The notes beneath the pieces were generated by a model that saw only the letters and a list, made by a program, of their open reading frames with translations, did not search any database and was not told where the DNA came from. A stretch of 64,000 bases of DNA from Candidatus Avelusimicrobium intestinipullorum (GTDB lineage Bacteria; Elusimicrobiota; Elusimicrobia; Elusimicrobiales; Elusimicrobiaceae). The DNA is taken from assembly GCA_944324635.1 (NCBI GenBank), contig CALUXC010000001.1:124001-188000 (forward strand). Reading direction: 5' to 3'. Made by a program: the position numbers and the translations under genes. Position 1 is the first letter of the stretch, and every line of letters begins with the position of its first letter. Shown here piece after piece: positions 1 to 7,875 of the stretch.

Positions 1-1
1 C

Positions 2-199
2 GGGGTGGACTACACCACGCTTAATATCAACCAAGCCCAGCTGGATCCTTCCATGGAAGGGGAAAGCGAGCATGCCGCCACGGCGCGCGCCACGGCCGGG
101 TTTAACTTTAAGCTGCCTTCTTATATGGATTTGAGCTTGGCCGCCAACTACGCCTATTACGGGTTAGGGGCGGAAGCGTCGCTCACGCTGCGTTTCTAA
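2..199 (+). CDS. C-terminal end of an outer-membrane beta-barrel protein (partial)
   Basis: The reading frame is open from the window edge to a TAA at 197-199, so only the last 65 codons are visible and the GTG at position 5 is not a supported start. The segment has alternating polar and hydrophobic stretches typical of amphipathic beta-strands. It ends in L-T-L-R-F, matching the C-terminal phenylalanine signature recognised by the BAM machinery in outer-membrane barrels. A terminator follows directly. The substrate or function of the barrel cannot be told from this end. Confidence 0.6.
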   Translation, partial: GVDYTTLNINQAQLDPSMEGESEHAATARATAGFNFKLPSYMDLSLAANYAYYGLGAEASLTLRF

Positions 200-220
200 T
201 TGTTGTTTTGAAAAACTATA

Positions 221-254
221 CAGGCCGAAGTGTTACACTTCGGCCTGTTTTTTA
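221..254 (+). terminator. Rho-independent terminator after the beta-barrel gene
   Basis: An 11-bp perfect stem (221-231 with 237-247) is followed by a T-run at 248-253. Confidence 0.85.
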
Positions 255-331
255 TTAAAGTAAAATCTTTTGAAAGTAGATGTTTCCTCTTATGTAATCA
301 ACGTGTAGAGAAAGGTATTGGGGGAAAGGGG

Positions 332-357
332 TTGTTTTGTGTTTTTTTTTTGATAAA
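332..357 (+). promoter_or_regulatory. T-tract pilin promoter element, copy 1
   Basis: TTGTTT (332-337), 14 nt, then GATAAA (352-357). The spacer ends in a run of ten T. GATAAA ends 8 nt before the pilin ATG at 366, so the transcript would start at or next to the start codon. The same layout occurs upstream of three other pilins, at 4164-4189, 34440-34465 and 42277-42302. Confidence 0.6.
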
Positions 358-365
358 TTTTGATT

Positions 366-851
366 ATGAATAAAAAACATCTAAAAAGACTAATCGTCTA
401 TAAAAACGCGGGATTTACGCTAATAGAGCTATTGGTAGTGGTGTTAATAATTGGCATTTTGGCCGCCGTAGCGGTTCCGCAATATGAGAAAACCGTGGAA
501 AAAGCACGTGCGGCGGAAGCTTTTATCGTATTGAAAAGTATAGCCGAAGCCAATAGAGTTTATTATTTGGCGAATGGGAAATATGCCGTGCACTTGGAAG
601 ATTTAGACATAAAAATGCCGGGGGCAGATATTGTTTTCCAGGGAGATGGACGGACGAAATCTAAATATTTTATGTATGGGACTAATGCACACCAAAGTCC
701 TGGGCTTGGCAGTATTGCATTGGCCGATCGGTTGCCTAGTGAGTATTATCTTTTCATTATGCCCAATGAAGATGGAATTTTTTGCAAAGGTTTTAACGCA
801 AAGGGAGATCAAACCTGCCGAGATTTTGGTGCCAGTGTGCGAATTCCCTAA
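366..851 (+). CDS. Type IV pilin-like protein (pilin 1)
   Basis: A 161-residue prepilin. The leader is 16 residues long and basic, ending in G16 before F17-T-L-I-E-L-L, with the +5 Glu (E21) needed for processing and assembly. A hydrophobic helix and a conserved patch (A-V-P-Q-Y, then E-K-A-R-A-A-E-A) follow. Two cysteines near the C-terminus (FCKGF and QTCRDF) could close a D-region disulfide. It would be cleaved by a prepilin peptidase and assembled as a pilus or pseudopilus subunit. I chose ATG 366 over the in-frame TTG 360 because the promoter element places the transcript start at about 366. There is no Shine-Dalgarno sequence. The gene is AT-richer than its neighbours and uses TTA, CTA and ATA codons, as pilin 3 does. 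It is monocistronic, and its own terminator follows. Confidence 0.85.
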   Translation: MNKKHLKRLIVYKNAGFTLIELLVVVLIIGILAAVAVPQYEKTVEKARAAEAFIVLKSIAEANRVYYLANGKYAVHLEDLDIKMPGADIVFQGDGRTKSKYFMYGTNAHQSPGLGSIALADRLPSEYYLFIMPNEDGIFCKGFNAKGDQTCRDFGASVRIP

Positions 852-870
852 GGAGTATTTGTTCTTTCAA

Positions 871-899
871 AAAACCCGAGGCTGTGCCTCGGGTTTTTT
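871..899 (+). terminator. Terminator of pilin 1
   Basis: AACCCGAGG pairs with CCTCGGGTT around a short loop, followed by six T. Confidence 0.85.
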
Positions 900-956
900 G
901 TTGTTTGGATAGCTTGTCCAAAGATTTGCGGTATTGTGAATAAGGAAAGAGAAAAT

Positions 957-987
957 AAAAAAGCCCCGGCGCAAACGGCCGGGGCTG
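957..987 (-). terminator. Terminator of the metK/C_GCAxxG_C_C/DJ-1 strand
   Basis: On the minus strand, AGCCCCGGC pairs with GCCGGGGCT (962-987), followed by a T-run in 957-961. Confidence 0.8.
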
Positions 988-1001
988 GTGTAAAAAACAA
1001 C

Positions 1002-1547
1002 TTAGTTGCCTTTGTAATAGATTTCTTTTTTGGTTTTATCGGCGGCTTCTTTGCTGGCGGCGTCTTCCAACACCAGGAAGGCAAAGTCAATCGTGGCCGC
1101 GGCGGATTTACCGCTGATGATGTTGCCGTCTTTAACGGCGTAATCTTCGCAGTAGGTGCCGCCAAAATCTTCATTCATGGCGGTAAAGCAAGTGTAGCGG
1201 CGGCCTTTTAAGTAGCCTGCGTGGCCCAGTAACGTCGGCCCGGCGCAAATGGCGGCCACGGTTTTGCCCGCGTCCATAAACTGTTTAATCAAAGCTTGTA
1301 CGGCGGAGCTGGCTTCCAGCGCTTTGTATTGCGGCCCGCCGGGCAGCACAAGCACATCATATTGCGCGGCGTTCAAGCCGGAAAACGGCAATAATTTCGT
1401 GCAGGTTAAGCCAAAGCGGCCGGTAGCGTCTTTATCTAACAAAGAATACACGTCCACCGTCACGCCCCCGCGGCGCAAAATGGCAAAGGTGCCCACCGCT
1501 TCTATTTCTTCAAATCCGTCCGTAACAACCATACATACTTTTTTCAT
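1002..1547 (-). CDS. DJ-1/PfpI family protein
   Basis: A 181-residue single-domain protein of the DJ-1/ThiJ/PfpI superfamily. The start MKKVCMVVTDGFEEIEA carries the family's conserved Glu (about residue 15). The nucleophile elbow A-A-I-C-A-G-P (Cys about residue 100) is intact. Family members are glyoxalase-, deglycase- or chaperone-like stress proteins, and the sequence does not show which activity applies. The start is ATG 1547, preceded by GGAGGAA. It overlaps the stop of the upstream gene by one base (TAATG), so translation is probably coupled. Paired with a cysteine-rich putative redox protein, a role in oxidative or carbonyl stress is an inference. Confidence 0.88.
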   Translation of the reverse strand: MKKVCMVVTDGFEEIEAVGTFAILRRGGVTVDVYSLLDKDATGRFGLTCTKLLPFSGLNAAQYDVLVLPGGPQYKALEASSAVQALIKQFMDAGKTVAAICAGPTLLGHAGYLKGRRYTCFTAMNEDFGGTYCEDYAVKDGNIISGKSAAATIDFAFLVLEDAASKEAADKTKKEIYYKGN

Positions 1548-2002
1548 TATTCTTCCTCCGGGTGCCTTTCTTCATATTCTTCAAATTGGCCCGGGAATAA
1601 TACGTCTTCCACAATGCGGGCGCAGTCGGCCACGCAGCCGCGGCAGGAGCGGATACGGTCCGTTTTTCCATCCGTGCCGCGCAGGAGCGCGCAGCAAGAC
1701 GTTTTATTCCAATCTTCAAACTGTTTGGTCATTTTTTGGCCCAGTTCAAAGGTGGAAAATTTAGACGCCGGATTTTGCAGATTCCCGTCGCTGTTTTTCA
1801 GCCCCGCCAGCATCATCATGGCGCAAATGGAGCCGCATGTTTCGTAGCGTTTGGCAATGCCTAATCCGTATGCCTCCACGGCGCGGAAGGCGGTTTTTTC
1901 GTCCATGCCCAACAAGTCGCAATACGTACAGGCGACCGCTTGAGCGCAATTGTAACCCTGTTTATGTTTGTTTTTGGCTTCTTGTACGCGTGATTTCATC
2001 AT
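1547..2002 (-). CDS. C_GCAxxG_C_C family putative redox protein
   Basis: A 151-residue protein with the cysteine spacing that names the C_GCAxxG_C_C family: N-C-A-Q-A near residue 19, E-T-C-G-S-I-C-A-M-M near 58, S-C-C-A-L near 104 and C-R-G-C-V-A-D-C near 120. Members are small, presumably metal- or disulfide-binding redox proteins of unknown substrate, common in anaerobes. Two ATGs stand in tandem (2002 and 1999). The best GGAG lies about 12 nt upstream, inside a hairpin (2012-2033), so initiation may be weak or coupled to metK. The stop overlaps the DJ-1 start by one base. Confidence 0.8.
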   Translation of the reverse strand: MMKSRVQEAKNKHKQGYNCAQAVACTYCDLLGMDEKTAFRAVEAYGLGIAKRYETCGSICAMMMLAGLKNSDGNLQNPASKFSTFELGQKMTKQFEDWNKTSCCALLRGTDGKTDRIRSCRGCVADCARIVEDVLFPGQFEEYEERHPEEE

Positions 2003-2011
2003 AATTCAAAA

Positions 2012-2033
2012 GGGCTCCGCGCGGTGGCGGAGC
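2012..2033 (-). other. Intercistronic hairpin between metK and the C_GCAxxG_C_C gene
   Basis: GGCTCCGC pairs with GCGGAGCC. On the minus strand the 3' arm is followed by CTTTTGAATT and then the next start codon. It could be a leaky terminator or a translation modulator, since it contains the only GGAG near the downstream start. Confidence 0.4.
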
Positions 2034-2040
2034 CTATAAA

Positions 2041-3201
2041 TTATTTGGCGGCTTTTTGAAGCGCGCTTACCTTGTCGGTCGCTTCCCAGGGGAATTCTTT
2101 ACGTCCAAAATGCCCGAAAGAAGCGGTGGCAAGATAGATGGGATTTCTGAGTTTGAAATACTCAATAATGCCCCGCGGCGTAAGCGGGAAAATCTTTTGC
2201 GCGATTTGGGCCAATTTTTCGTCGGGGAGGACTCCCGTTCCGTCCGTGTCTACATAAAAGCCCACCGGCTCTTCGCGCCCGATGGCATAAGCAATTTGCA
2301 CGGTACATTCTTTGGCCAGTTTGGCAGCTACGATGTTTTTTGCAATGTAGCGCGCCATGTATGCGGCGGAACGGTCCACCTTGGTCGGGTCCTTGCCGGA
2401 GAAAGCGCCCCCGCCGTGCGGGCAGCGGCCGCCGTAGGTGTCCACGATAATTTTGCGGCCCGTAAGGCCGGTGTCGGACTGGGGCCCGCCGATTACAAAT
2501 TTGCCCGTGGGGTTGATGAAAATTTTGGTGTCTTTATCAATCCATTTTTTAACGGCAGGAATAATGGCCGCGGCTTCAATTTCCTTTTTGGATTTTTCGG
2601 TGATTTTGGAGCCGGAGCGGTCTAAAATTTCTTCGGTATGCTGGGTGGAAACAACAATCGTATCCACGCGCACGGGTTTGCCGTCTTGATATTCCACGGT
2701 TACCTGGCTTTTGGCATCGGGGCCGAGGTAAGGCAGCATTTTGGTGCGGCGCGCTTTTTCCAGATTTTTCAAAATTTCATGCGATAATACCAGCGAAAGC
2801 GGCATGTATTCCAGGGTTTCGTCCACCGCGTAGCCCACCATCAGCCCTTGGTCGCCGGCGCCGCCCACATCTACCCCTTGGCTGATGTCGGGCGATTGCT
2901 TGCCGATAACGTTGATAACGGCGCAAGTTTTATAGTTAAAACCGTATTTGGCGTCATCGTAACCGATGTTTTTAATTACATCGCGGGCGATTTGTTCCAC
3001 GTCCACCCAGGTGCGGGTGGTAATTTCGCCGCCTACGATGACCAGCCCCCTCGTGATATAGGTTTCGCAGGCCACGCGGGCGGTTTTGTCTTTTTTCAGA
3101 ATTTCGTCTAAAATAGCGTCGGAAATCTGGTCGCAGACTTTGTCCGGGTGTCCCTTGGAAACGGACTCGGAAGTAAAGAAGCATTTTCCTTGTTTAATCA
3201 T
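2041..3201 (-). CDS. metK: S-adenosylmethionine synthetase
   Basis: A 386-residue MetK that makes SAM from methionine and ATP in the cytoplasm. Family motifs are in order: [13 protein letters not shown] near residue 17, [13 protein letters not shown] near 116, the glycine-rich [11 protein letters not shown] near 240, and [19 protein letters not shown] near 260. The length matches the family. The start is ATG 3201 with GGAGCTTG upstream. It diverges from exonuclease III with only 85 nt between the start codons. I see no SAM riboswitch in that gap. Confidence 0.97.
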   Translation of the reverse strand: MIKQGKCFFTSESVSKGHPDKVCDQISDAILDEILKKDKTARVACETYITRGLVIVGGEITTRTWVDVEQIARDVIKNIGYDDAKYGFNYKTCAVINVIGKQSPDISQGVDVGGAGDQGLMVGYAVDETLEYMPLSLVLSHEILKNLEKARRTKMLPYLGPDAKSQVTVEYQDGKPVRVDTIVVSTQHTEEILDRSGSKITEKSKKEIEAAAIIPAVKKWIDKDTKIFINPTGKFVIGGPQSDTGLTGRKIIVDTYGGRCPHGGGAFSGKDPTKVDRSAAYMARYIAKNIVAAKLAKECTVQIAYAIGREEPVGFYVDTDGTGVLPDEKLAQIAQKIFPLTPRGIIEYFKLRNPIYLATASFGHFGRKEFPWEATDKVSALQKAAK

Positions 3202-3286
3202 AATTACAAGCTCCTAACGCCGTTTTGAGGGGAAAACGGTGCTTTTAGTTTATAATATATTATACCACTTTGAATGGGAGGGAAAA

Positions 3287-4057
3287 ATGAGCAAAAAATT
3301 CATTTCCTGGAACGTGAACGGTATCCGCGCCGTACAGAAAAAAGGGTTTGAAGATTTCTTGGCCGCCAGCGGAGCCGATATTTTGGCCGTACAGGAAACC
3401 AAAGCTTGCCCGCAGCAGCTTTCCGACAGTTTGCTTAACCCGCCCGGCTATCATGCCTATTATTGTTGCGCCGAGCGAAAGGGATATAGCGGGGTAGCTT
3501 GCTTTTGCAAAGAAGAACCGCTGCATGTTTCGTACGGGCTGGGGGTGGAAGAGTTTGATAAAGAAGGGCGCACCCTGATATTGGAATATCCGAATTTTTA
3601 TTTTTTGAATATCTATTTCCCCAATGGCGGGCAGGGGGAAGAAAGAATTGCCTTTAAGCTGCGTTTTTATGATTGCTTTCTGCAAAAGAGCAAAGAACTT
3701 TTTAAGACAGGCAAAACCGTGATTGCCTGCGGCGACGTGAATACCGCCCACCAAGAAATAGACTTAGCCCGCCCCAAAGAAAATTCGGGCGTGACGGGTT
3801 TCCTGCCCGAGGAACGCGCCTGGCTGGACCGCTTTTTTTCCGAAGGCTATGTAGATGTATACCGCGCGTTTGAAAAAGAAGGCGGCCATTATAGCTGGTG
3901 GGATTACAAAACCCGCGCTCGCGAACGGAATGTGGGCTGGAGAATAGACTATTTTATGATAGACGCGCCTTCTTTGCCTAAAGTGACGGGTGCATCTATT
4001 TTAACAGATGTTTTTGGGTCGGACCATTGCCCGATAGAAATGGACATTAGCCTTTAA
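3287..4057 (+). CDS. xth: Exodeoxyribonuclease III (AP endonuclease family)
   Basis: A 256-residue enzyme of the ExoIII/APE1 endonuclease-exonuclease-phosphatase fold, which cleaves DNA at abasic sites and trims 3' ends in base-excision repair. Visible catalytic motifs are W-N-V-N-G-I-R near residue 8, V-Q-E-T-K-A (catalytic Glu), G-D-V-N-T-A-H near 146, G-W-R-I-D-Y-F near 220 and the terminal G-S-D-H-C-P-I (catalytic Asp-His). ATG 3287 is supported by GGGAGGG 6 nt upstream. A -10-like TATAAT lies at 3251-3256. The gene is followed by its own terminator. Confidence 0.95.
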   Translation: MSKKFISWNVNGIRAVQKKGFEDFLAASGADILAVQETKACPQQLSDSLLNPPGYHAYYCCAERKGYSGVACFCKEEPLHVSYGLGVEEFDKEGRTLILEYPNFYFLNIYFPNGGQGEERIAFKLRFYDCFLQKSKELFKTGKTVIACGDVNTAHQEIDLARPKENSGVTGFLPEERAWLDRFFSEGYVDVYRAFEKEGGHYSWWDYKTRARERNVGWRIDYFMIDAPSLPKVTGASILTDVFGSDHCPIEMDISL

Positions 4058-4075
4058 CTTCACTTAACCATTACA

Positions 4076-4112
4076 AACAACCGTCTTGAAAATTTCAAGA
4101 CGGTTGTTTTTT
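4076..4112 (+). terminator. Terminator of xth
   Basis: A long stem with AACCGTCTTGAAA pairing to TTTCAAGACGGTT (4079-4106), followed by six T. Confidence 0.9.
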
Positions 4113-4163
4113 GCTCTAAAAGCTTGTTAGGAAAGCGTTTGTGGCTGGAAATCTTAAAAGGGC

Positions 4164-4189
4164 TTGACTCGTTTTTTTTTTTTGATACA
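4164..4189 (+). promoter_or_regulatory. T-tract pilin promoter element, copy 2
   Basis: TTGACT (4164-4169), 14 nt ending in twelve T, then GATACA (4184-4189). The octamer TTGACTCG at its left end is identical to that of copy 3 at 34440. A leader of about 75 nt follows before pilin 2. Confidence 0.6.
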
Positions 4190-4198
4190 GTGGGATTA

Positions 4199-4249
4199 CG
4201 GCCCGGGAAAGGTTATATAAAAACTCCTACAGTACCCTTTTCCGGGCCG
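4199..4249 (+). promoter_or_regulatory. Leader hairpin in the pilin 2 mRNA
   Basis: A 14-bp stem (4199-4212 with 4236-4249, one G-T pair) with a 23-nt loop lies between the promoter element and the ribosome-binding site AAGGAG (4258-4263). No T-run follows, so it is not a plain terminator. It may stabilise the mRNA or regulate translation. A shorter hairpin sits in the same place before pilin 5. Confidence 0.6.
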
Positions 4250-4270
4250 CCAAACACAAGGAGAAAGCTT

Positions 4271-4861
4271 ATGAATACTAAAAAGGGTTTCACCCTGATT
4301 GAATTGCTGGTAGTGGTACTCATTATCGGCATCTTGGCCGCCATGGCCATGCCCGCTTACTTCAAAGCGGTGGAACGCGCCCGCGCGGCGGAAGCCGATA
4401 CATTGATCGGTAGCGTAGTAAATGCTCAACAGCGCTACAAAATGAAAACCGGTCACTATGCTAAAACTTGGAGCGCTTTGGATGTTGCCCCGGCCAATGT
4501 GACTGCTGGTTCCAGCGTGTATTGCACCAAAGGCACTCAGCCGGCGGCTAAAGCCGAATCCACCGCGGCTGAAGCGAGTGGGACGGCTGTCTGTGGTGCT
4601 GGTCAAAACGGCTTCATTATTGCCTTAATCGGTACGGATGCCGCTACCGGTAACACCAACGGTGTGATTGCTACCCGCGTAGGTACCAACCAATACACCT
4701 ACACGATTCAGAAACGTTATGAATCCACCGATCCGGCGGTCTGCATTGCCGGCACTTCTGCTGACGACAAAGCTTTTTGCGCTGAATTCAACGGTTTTGA
4801 ATCCTACGAAGAGACCGGTGCTGATGCTATCCGTGCCGCTAACACGGTTACGAAACAGTAA
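4271..4861 (+). CDS. Type IV pilin-like protein (pilin 2)
   Basis: A 196-residue prepilin with a short leader, M-N-T-K-K-G, before F7-T-L-I-E-L-L. The hydrophobic helix and the E-R-A-R-A-A-E-A patch follow. The globular domain is Ala/Thr-rich with two cysteine pairs (VYCTKG/AVCGAG and AVCIAG/AFCAEF). It is the longest pilin in the window. ATG 4271 follows AAGGAG by 7 nt. An in-frame extension to 4124 exists but has no ribosome-binding site and would bury the leader peptide. The gene sits alone between its T-tract promoter and a terminator. It is GC-richer than pilins 1 and 3. Confidence 0.88.
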   Translation: MNTKKGFTLIELLVVVLIIGILAAMAMPAYFKAVERARAAEADTLIGSVVNAQQRYKMKTGHYAKTWSALDVAPANVTAGSSVYCTKGTQPAAKAESTAAEASGTAVCGAGQNGFIIALIGTDAATGNTNGVIATRVGTNQYTYTIQKRYESTDPAVCIAGTSADDKAFCAEFNGFESYEETGADAIRAANTVTKQ

Positions 4862-4883
4862 ACCTCAGCTTACACAAGTTTTA

Positions 4884-4912
4884 CCCGCTCCCGAATTTCG
4901 GGAGCGGTTTTT
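4884..4912 (+). terminator. Terminator of pilin 2
   Basis: CCGCTCCCGAA pairs with TTCGGGAGCGG, followed by five T. Confidence 0.85.
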
Positions 4913-4926
4913 AAAAAGAGGGGGAA

Positions 4927-5793
4927 TCAGGCTTCTATCCCCGTAAACGTTTTGAGGGCAAATCCGATTAAAAAGCTTACCGCCGCCACGCCGAAACTCA
5001 AACACGTCATTTCTATAAAACGATGTTTAAAACTTTCGCCGCGGGCCACGGAATAATAAAACATAAACCCCGCAATTAACAAAAGCGCAAAGAACAACAT
5101 CGTTCCCAACGCGGCAAATACGTTAGACAAGCACGCAAACGGCGCCACCAACAGGGCCACCGTCAGCACATAGGCTCCGCTGGTGTAGATAGCCGCCTTT
5201 ACGGGGTGTTTGCCGGAATCCTGCTCCGTCTTGGAAGATAAGTATTCCGAAGACCCCATGGACAATGCCGCCGCAATGCCCGTGATGGCACCTGTCAGCG
5301 CAATGAGCTTGGGGTTGGACAGGGCCAGCGTAAACCCCGCCAGCGCCCCCGTAAATTCCACCAGCGCGTCCGAAAGGCCCAAAATAACCGAGCTCATATA
5401 GGCCAGGCGTTCTTCGTTAATCAGCGCAATCAATTTGCCTTCGTGGGCGTCTTCTTCTTCGGCCAGTTGGGCGATGTGGGGGTATTCGCTGAAGGCACGA
5501 TAAGAGCCGGACGCGTGGTGCTCTCCCGATTCCATTAATTTAATGGTAAAGGTCAACCCCAAAGTGCGGGCTAAAAAGGAATACCAGAAAATTTTGAAGC
5601 GGTCCGGGTTTTGGGCTACGCCGGATTCTTCTTTGATTAAATCGTAATGGCGTTTTTCGTCGTTGGACAGCGTTTCCAGCACGCGGCGGTTTTCTTCGTT
5701 CTTTTCGCACGCGGCCAGGTTGCGGTAAATGTAGTGTTCGGTAATTTCATTTCTGGAAAAAATTTCCAAGTTCTTTTTCGTTTCTGCTAGCAT
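4927..5793 (-). CDS. VIT1/CCC1-type iron transporter with N-terminal ferritin-like domain
   Basis: A 288-residue two-part protein. Residues 1-135 form a rubrerythrin/ferritin-like four-helix domain with metal-ligand pairs: E-I-T-E-H near residue 16, D-E-K-R-H near 46, E-S-G-E-H-H near 87 and E-E-E-D-A-H-E near 111. Residues 140-288 are the VIT1/CCC1 membrane domain with about five helices and the signature G-L-S-D-A-L-V-E-F-T-G-A. The layout resembles bacterial MbfA, an inner-membrane Fe/Mn exporter whose ferritin domain senses or oxidises iron. ATG 5793 has CGAGGAA upstream. It is the third gene after DUF192 and M20. Its functional link to those is not evident. Confidence 0.88.
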   Translation of the reverse strand: MLAETKKNLEIFSRNEITEHYIYRNLAACEKNEENRRVLETLSNDEKRHYDLIKEESGVAQNPDRFKIFWYSFLARTLGLTFTIKLMESGEHHASGSYRAFSEYPHIAQLAEEEDAHEGKLIALINEERLAYMSSVILGLSDALVEFTGALAGFTLALSNPKLIALTGAITGIAAALSMGSSEYLSSKTEQDSGKHPVKAAIYTSGAYVLTVALLVAPFACLSNVFAALGTMLFFALLLIAGFMFYYSVARGESFKHRFIEMTCLSFGVAAVSFLIGFALKTFTGIEA

Positions 5794-5843
5794 GTAATTC
5801 CTCGTAAGTACCCGGTAAAACCGGGGAAATAATTAAAAATTTG

Positions 5844-7325
5844 TTATTTTTTGGCGTTTTTTGCCGGGGCTTCTTGTGGGGCGGGAGCCGTTTCTTTGGG
5901 TGTTTGGGCAGAAAGGGGCAACAGGTCTTTGCCGTAGGCAAAGTCAAAGACAATTCCCGCAATAAACTGCAATTGGTGGAAAAGGTCTTTTTCGCTGATA
6001 AATTCATCGGGCGCGTGGGCCGTGTTTTCGGCCAGCGGGTCCATATCCGGCCCCAACCCATAGGTGATTACGCCCAGCTTGCGCAAAAATTCGTTGTCGC
6101 CCGAAGCGGGGCTCATGCCGGGCACGGTGATGGCTCCGGGGAAGAGCTTTTCGGCCGTTTTGGAAATGGACGCAAACAGTTCGTCCGTGCCGTCCATGGG
6201 CGTGGGGAAAGGTGTTTGGGGGCGTTCCAGCATTTCCAGCGTTACGCCGTCTTGTTCGGTAAACAAAGCACTTAAGTTTTCAAAAAATTCGTCCGGGTCC
6301 GATCCGGGCAGCAGGCGCACGTTCAAAATGGCGCTGGCTTCACCGCTGGCCGAGCCGGTGTCTTTGCTGGCGGAAAGAACGGTGGGGTTGATGGTGTCTT
6401 TAAGCTGGGTTCTAAAAAAGGGATCCAGGGCCATCACTTCGGCGGCGGACTGGCTGTTTTGCGGGGTGCCGTTAAGCAAAAAGTCAATGGTGGTTTGGCC
6501 GTCTTCGTCTTGCAGGGGGGCGATGGCCTTAAAGAAAGTGCGGGCGGTGGGCGTGAGTTTGGCGGGGGGATTGTAGCCCGCGATTTTGGCCAACGCCTGC
6601 GAGAGCAGGTACACGGCATTGTCGTTTACCGGCATGGAGGAGTGAACCCCCGTGCCGTAAGCGGTTACCTTGATGTCCATATACATTTTGGTGGACGCTT
6701 CGGCAAAAACGATGTCGGTCCCGTCTTGGTTTTTAATAATGCCGCCGCCTTCGTTTAAGGCGTATCCGGGGTTGATTTTATCCCAATGGGCGCCGCCCAG
6801 CCACAAAAGGCCGGTTTCGCTTCCGGATTCTTCCCCCGAAGTAGCCAGAAAAATAATATCGCGTTTGGGGGTGATTTTTTGATCTTTTAACCAGGTAAAC
6901 AGGGCCAGGTAAGCGGCGGTGTAATTTTTGGCGTCCGTAGAGCCCAGGCCGTAGATGTTGCCTTTATCTTCGGTGGCCTTAAAAGGAGGATAGCTCCAGC
7001 CTTCGGCGGCGGGGGCCGTGTCCAAGTGCGAGATAAGCAGCAACGGCTTTTGTTCGGGGTCGCTGCCTTTGATGCGAGCCATCAGGTTGGCGCGGCCGTG
7101 GCTGGGGATAAAAATATCCCAGTCTATGCCGTGTTTATTGAGTTCTTTGTAAATGTAGCGCGCGGCGGAGAGTTCGTCCGGTTCCGGCAGGGACGTGTCT
7201 ATATTAATCAGATTAATCAAATGGCGTTTAGTTTCTTGGTTAAGCGCACTCCAGCCGTCTTTTTCCGCCCACGCGGGAAAAGAGAGCACCGTTACCGCCA
7301 AAAAAATTGCCGCCAATTTCTTCAT
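5844..7325 (-). CDS. Secreted M20-family metallopeptidase
   Basis: A 493-residue M20/M25/M40 peptidase with a cleavable signal peptide (about residues 1-20, ending A-W-A). Zinc-site motifs are H-L-D-T-A-P near residue 99, G-S-T-D-A-K near 131 and the catalytic G-E-E-S-G near 166. A dimerisation (lid) domain interrupts the catalytic domain. The C-terminal 25 residues are an Ala/Pro/Lys tail. It probably acts as a carboxypeptidase or aminoacylase in the periplasm. Its ATG overlaps the stop of the DUF192 gene by one base (TAATG). Confidence 0.88.
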   Translation of the reverse strand: MKKLAAIFLAVTVLSFPAWAEKDGWSALNQETKRHLINLINIDTSLPEPDELSAARYIYKELNKHGIDWDIFIPSHGRANLMARIKGSDPEQKPLLLISHLDTAPAAEGWSYPPFKATEDKGNIYGLGSTDAKNYTAAYLALFTWLKDQKITPKRDIIFLATSGEESGSETGLLWLGGAHWDKINPGYALNEGGGIIKNQDGTDIVFAEASTKMYMDIKVTAYGTGVHSSMPVNDNAVYLLSQALAKIAGYNPPAKLTPTARTFFKAIAPLQDEDGQTTIDFLLNGTPQNSQSAAEVMALDPFFRTQLKDTINPTVLSASKDTGSASGEASAILNVRLLPGSDPDEFFENLSALFTEQDGVTLEMLERPQTPFPTPMDGTDELFASISKTAEKLFPGAITVPGMSPASGDNEFLRKLGVITYGLGPDMDPLAENTAHAPDEFISEKDLFHQLQFIAGIVFDFAYGKDLLPLSAQTPKETAPAPQEAPAKNAKK

Positions 7326-7765
7326 TATTTTTCCGCCAGTTCAAATTTAATTTCCGCGCCTTCCGTTACCCCGTGCTTGGCAGCCGTTTTGGCGGACAGC
7401 TCCAGCACATACTGCCCGTAACCCAGGGCGTATGCCACTTCATCGTCGGGCGTATAGGTGTAGGAGTGGGGCACTTGTTCGGCCACGGAGGTGACGCGCT
7501 TGTCCGACCCGATAAAAACCATATCCAAATCTATCAGCGTATTTTTCATCCAAAACGCCTGGTCTTCATCCTGCTGAAAAACAAAAAGCATGCCTTCGTT
7601 TTCCGGCAGTTGTTTTACAAACATGAGTCCCTTTTCTTGTTTTTCGGGCGTATCAGCCACGCGTGCGCGCACGGCAAATCCGTCCGGCAACGTTACCGTA
7701 ACGGTTTGATATCCGTTGCAGGCGCACAACAGGCAAGCCAGTAAGCACAGTGCCAATTTTTTCAT
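7325..7765 (-). CDS. DUF192 family lipoprotein
   Basis: A 146-residue protein with a lipoprotein signal: hydrophobic residues 4-13 and lipobox L-L-C-A-C with Cys about 15. The remainder matches the DUF192 fold, with the typical A-D-T-P-E-K-Q-E-K-G-L-M-F start, Q-A-F-W-M-K-N-T near residue 70 and V-L-E-L-S near 122. The family has no established function. There is no Shine-Dalgarno sequence. A minus-strand TACACT (7778-7773) sits 7 nt before the ATG, so the mRNA looks leaderless. It is the first gene of a three-gene strand with M20 and VIT1. Confidence 0.85.
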   Translation of the reverse strand: MKKLALCLLACLLCACNGYQTVTVTLPDGFAVRARVADTPEKQEKGLMFVKQLPENEGMLFVFQQDEDQAFWMKNTLIDLDMVFIGSDKRVTSVAEQVPHSYTYTPDDEVAYALGYGQYVLELSAKTAAKHGVTEGAEIKFELAEK

Positions 7766-7772
7766 ATATATA

Positions 7773-7778
7773 AGTGTA
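7773..7778 (-). promoter_or_regulatory. -10 box of the DUF192 gene, leaderless layout
   Basis: TACACT on the minus strand, 7 nt before ATG 7765. No GGAG-like site lies between. Confidence 0.5.
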
Positions 7779-7862
7779 GCAAATTCCCCGCGCGTACGGC
7801 ACGGGGCCGGCGCAAACGAAAAAGAAAACAGGGTTTTAGTATGGGGAAGAGCTCTAAATTGC

Positions 7863-7868
7863 TATAAT
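7863..7868 (+). promoter_or_regulatory. -10 box of oppD, leaderless layout
   Basis: TATAAT, 7 nt before ATG 7876. Transcription from it would start at the start codon. Confidence 0.6.
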
Positions 7869-7875
7869 AAAACTG

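Noticed and set aside
3202-3286. SAM riboswitch upstream of metK
   Set aside because: The gap is only 85 nt between divergent starts and holds no SAM-riboswitch core. The ribosome-binding site directly precedes the ATG.
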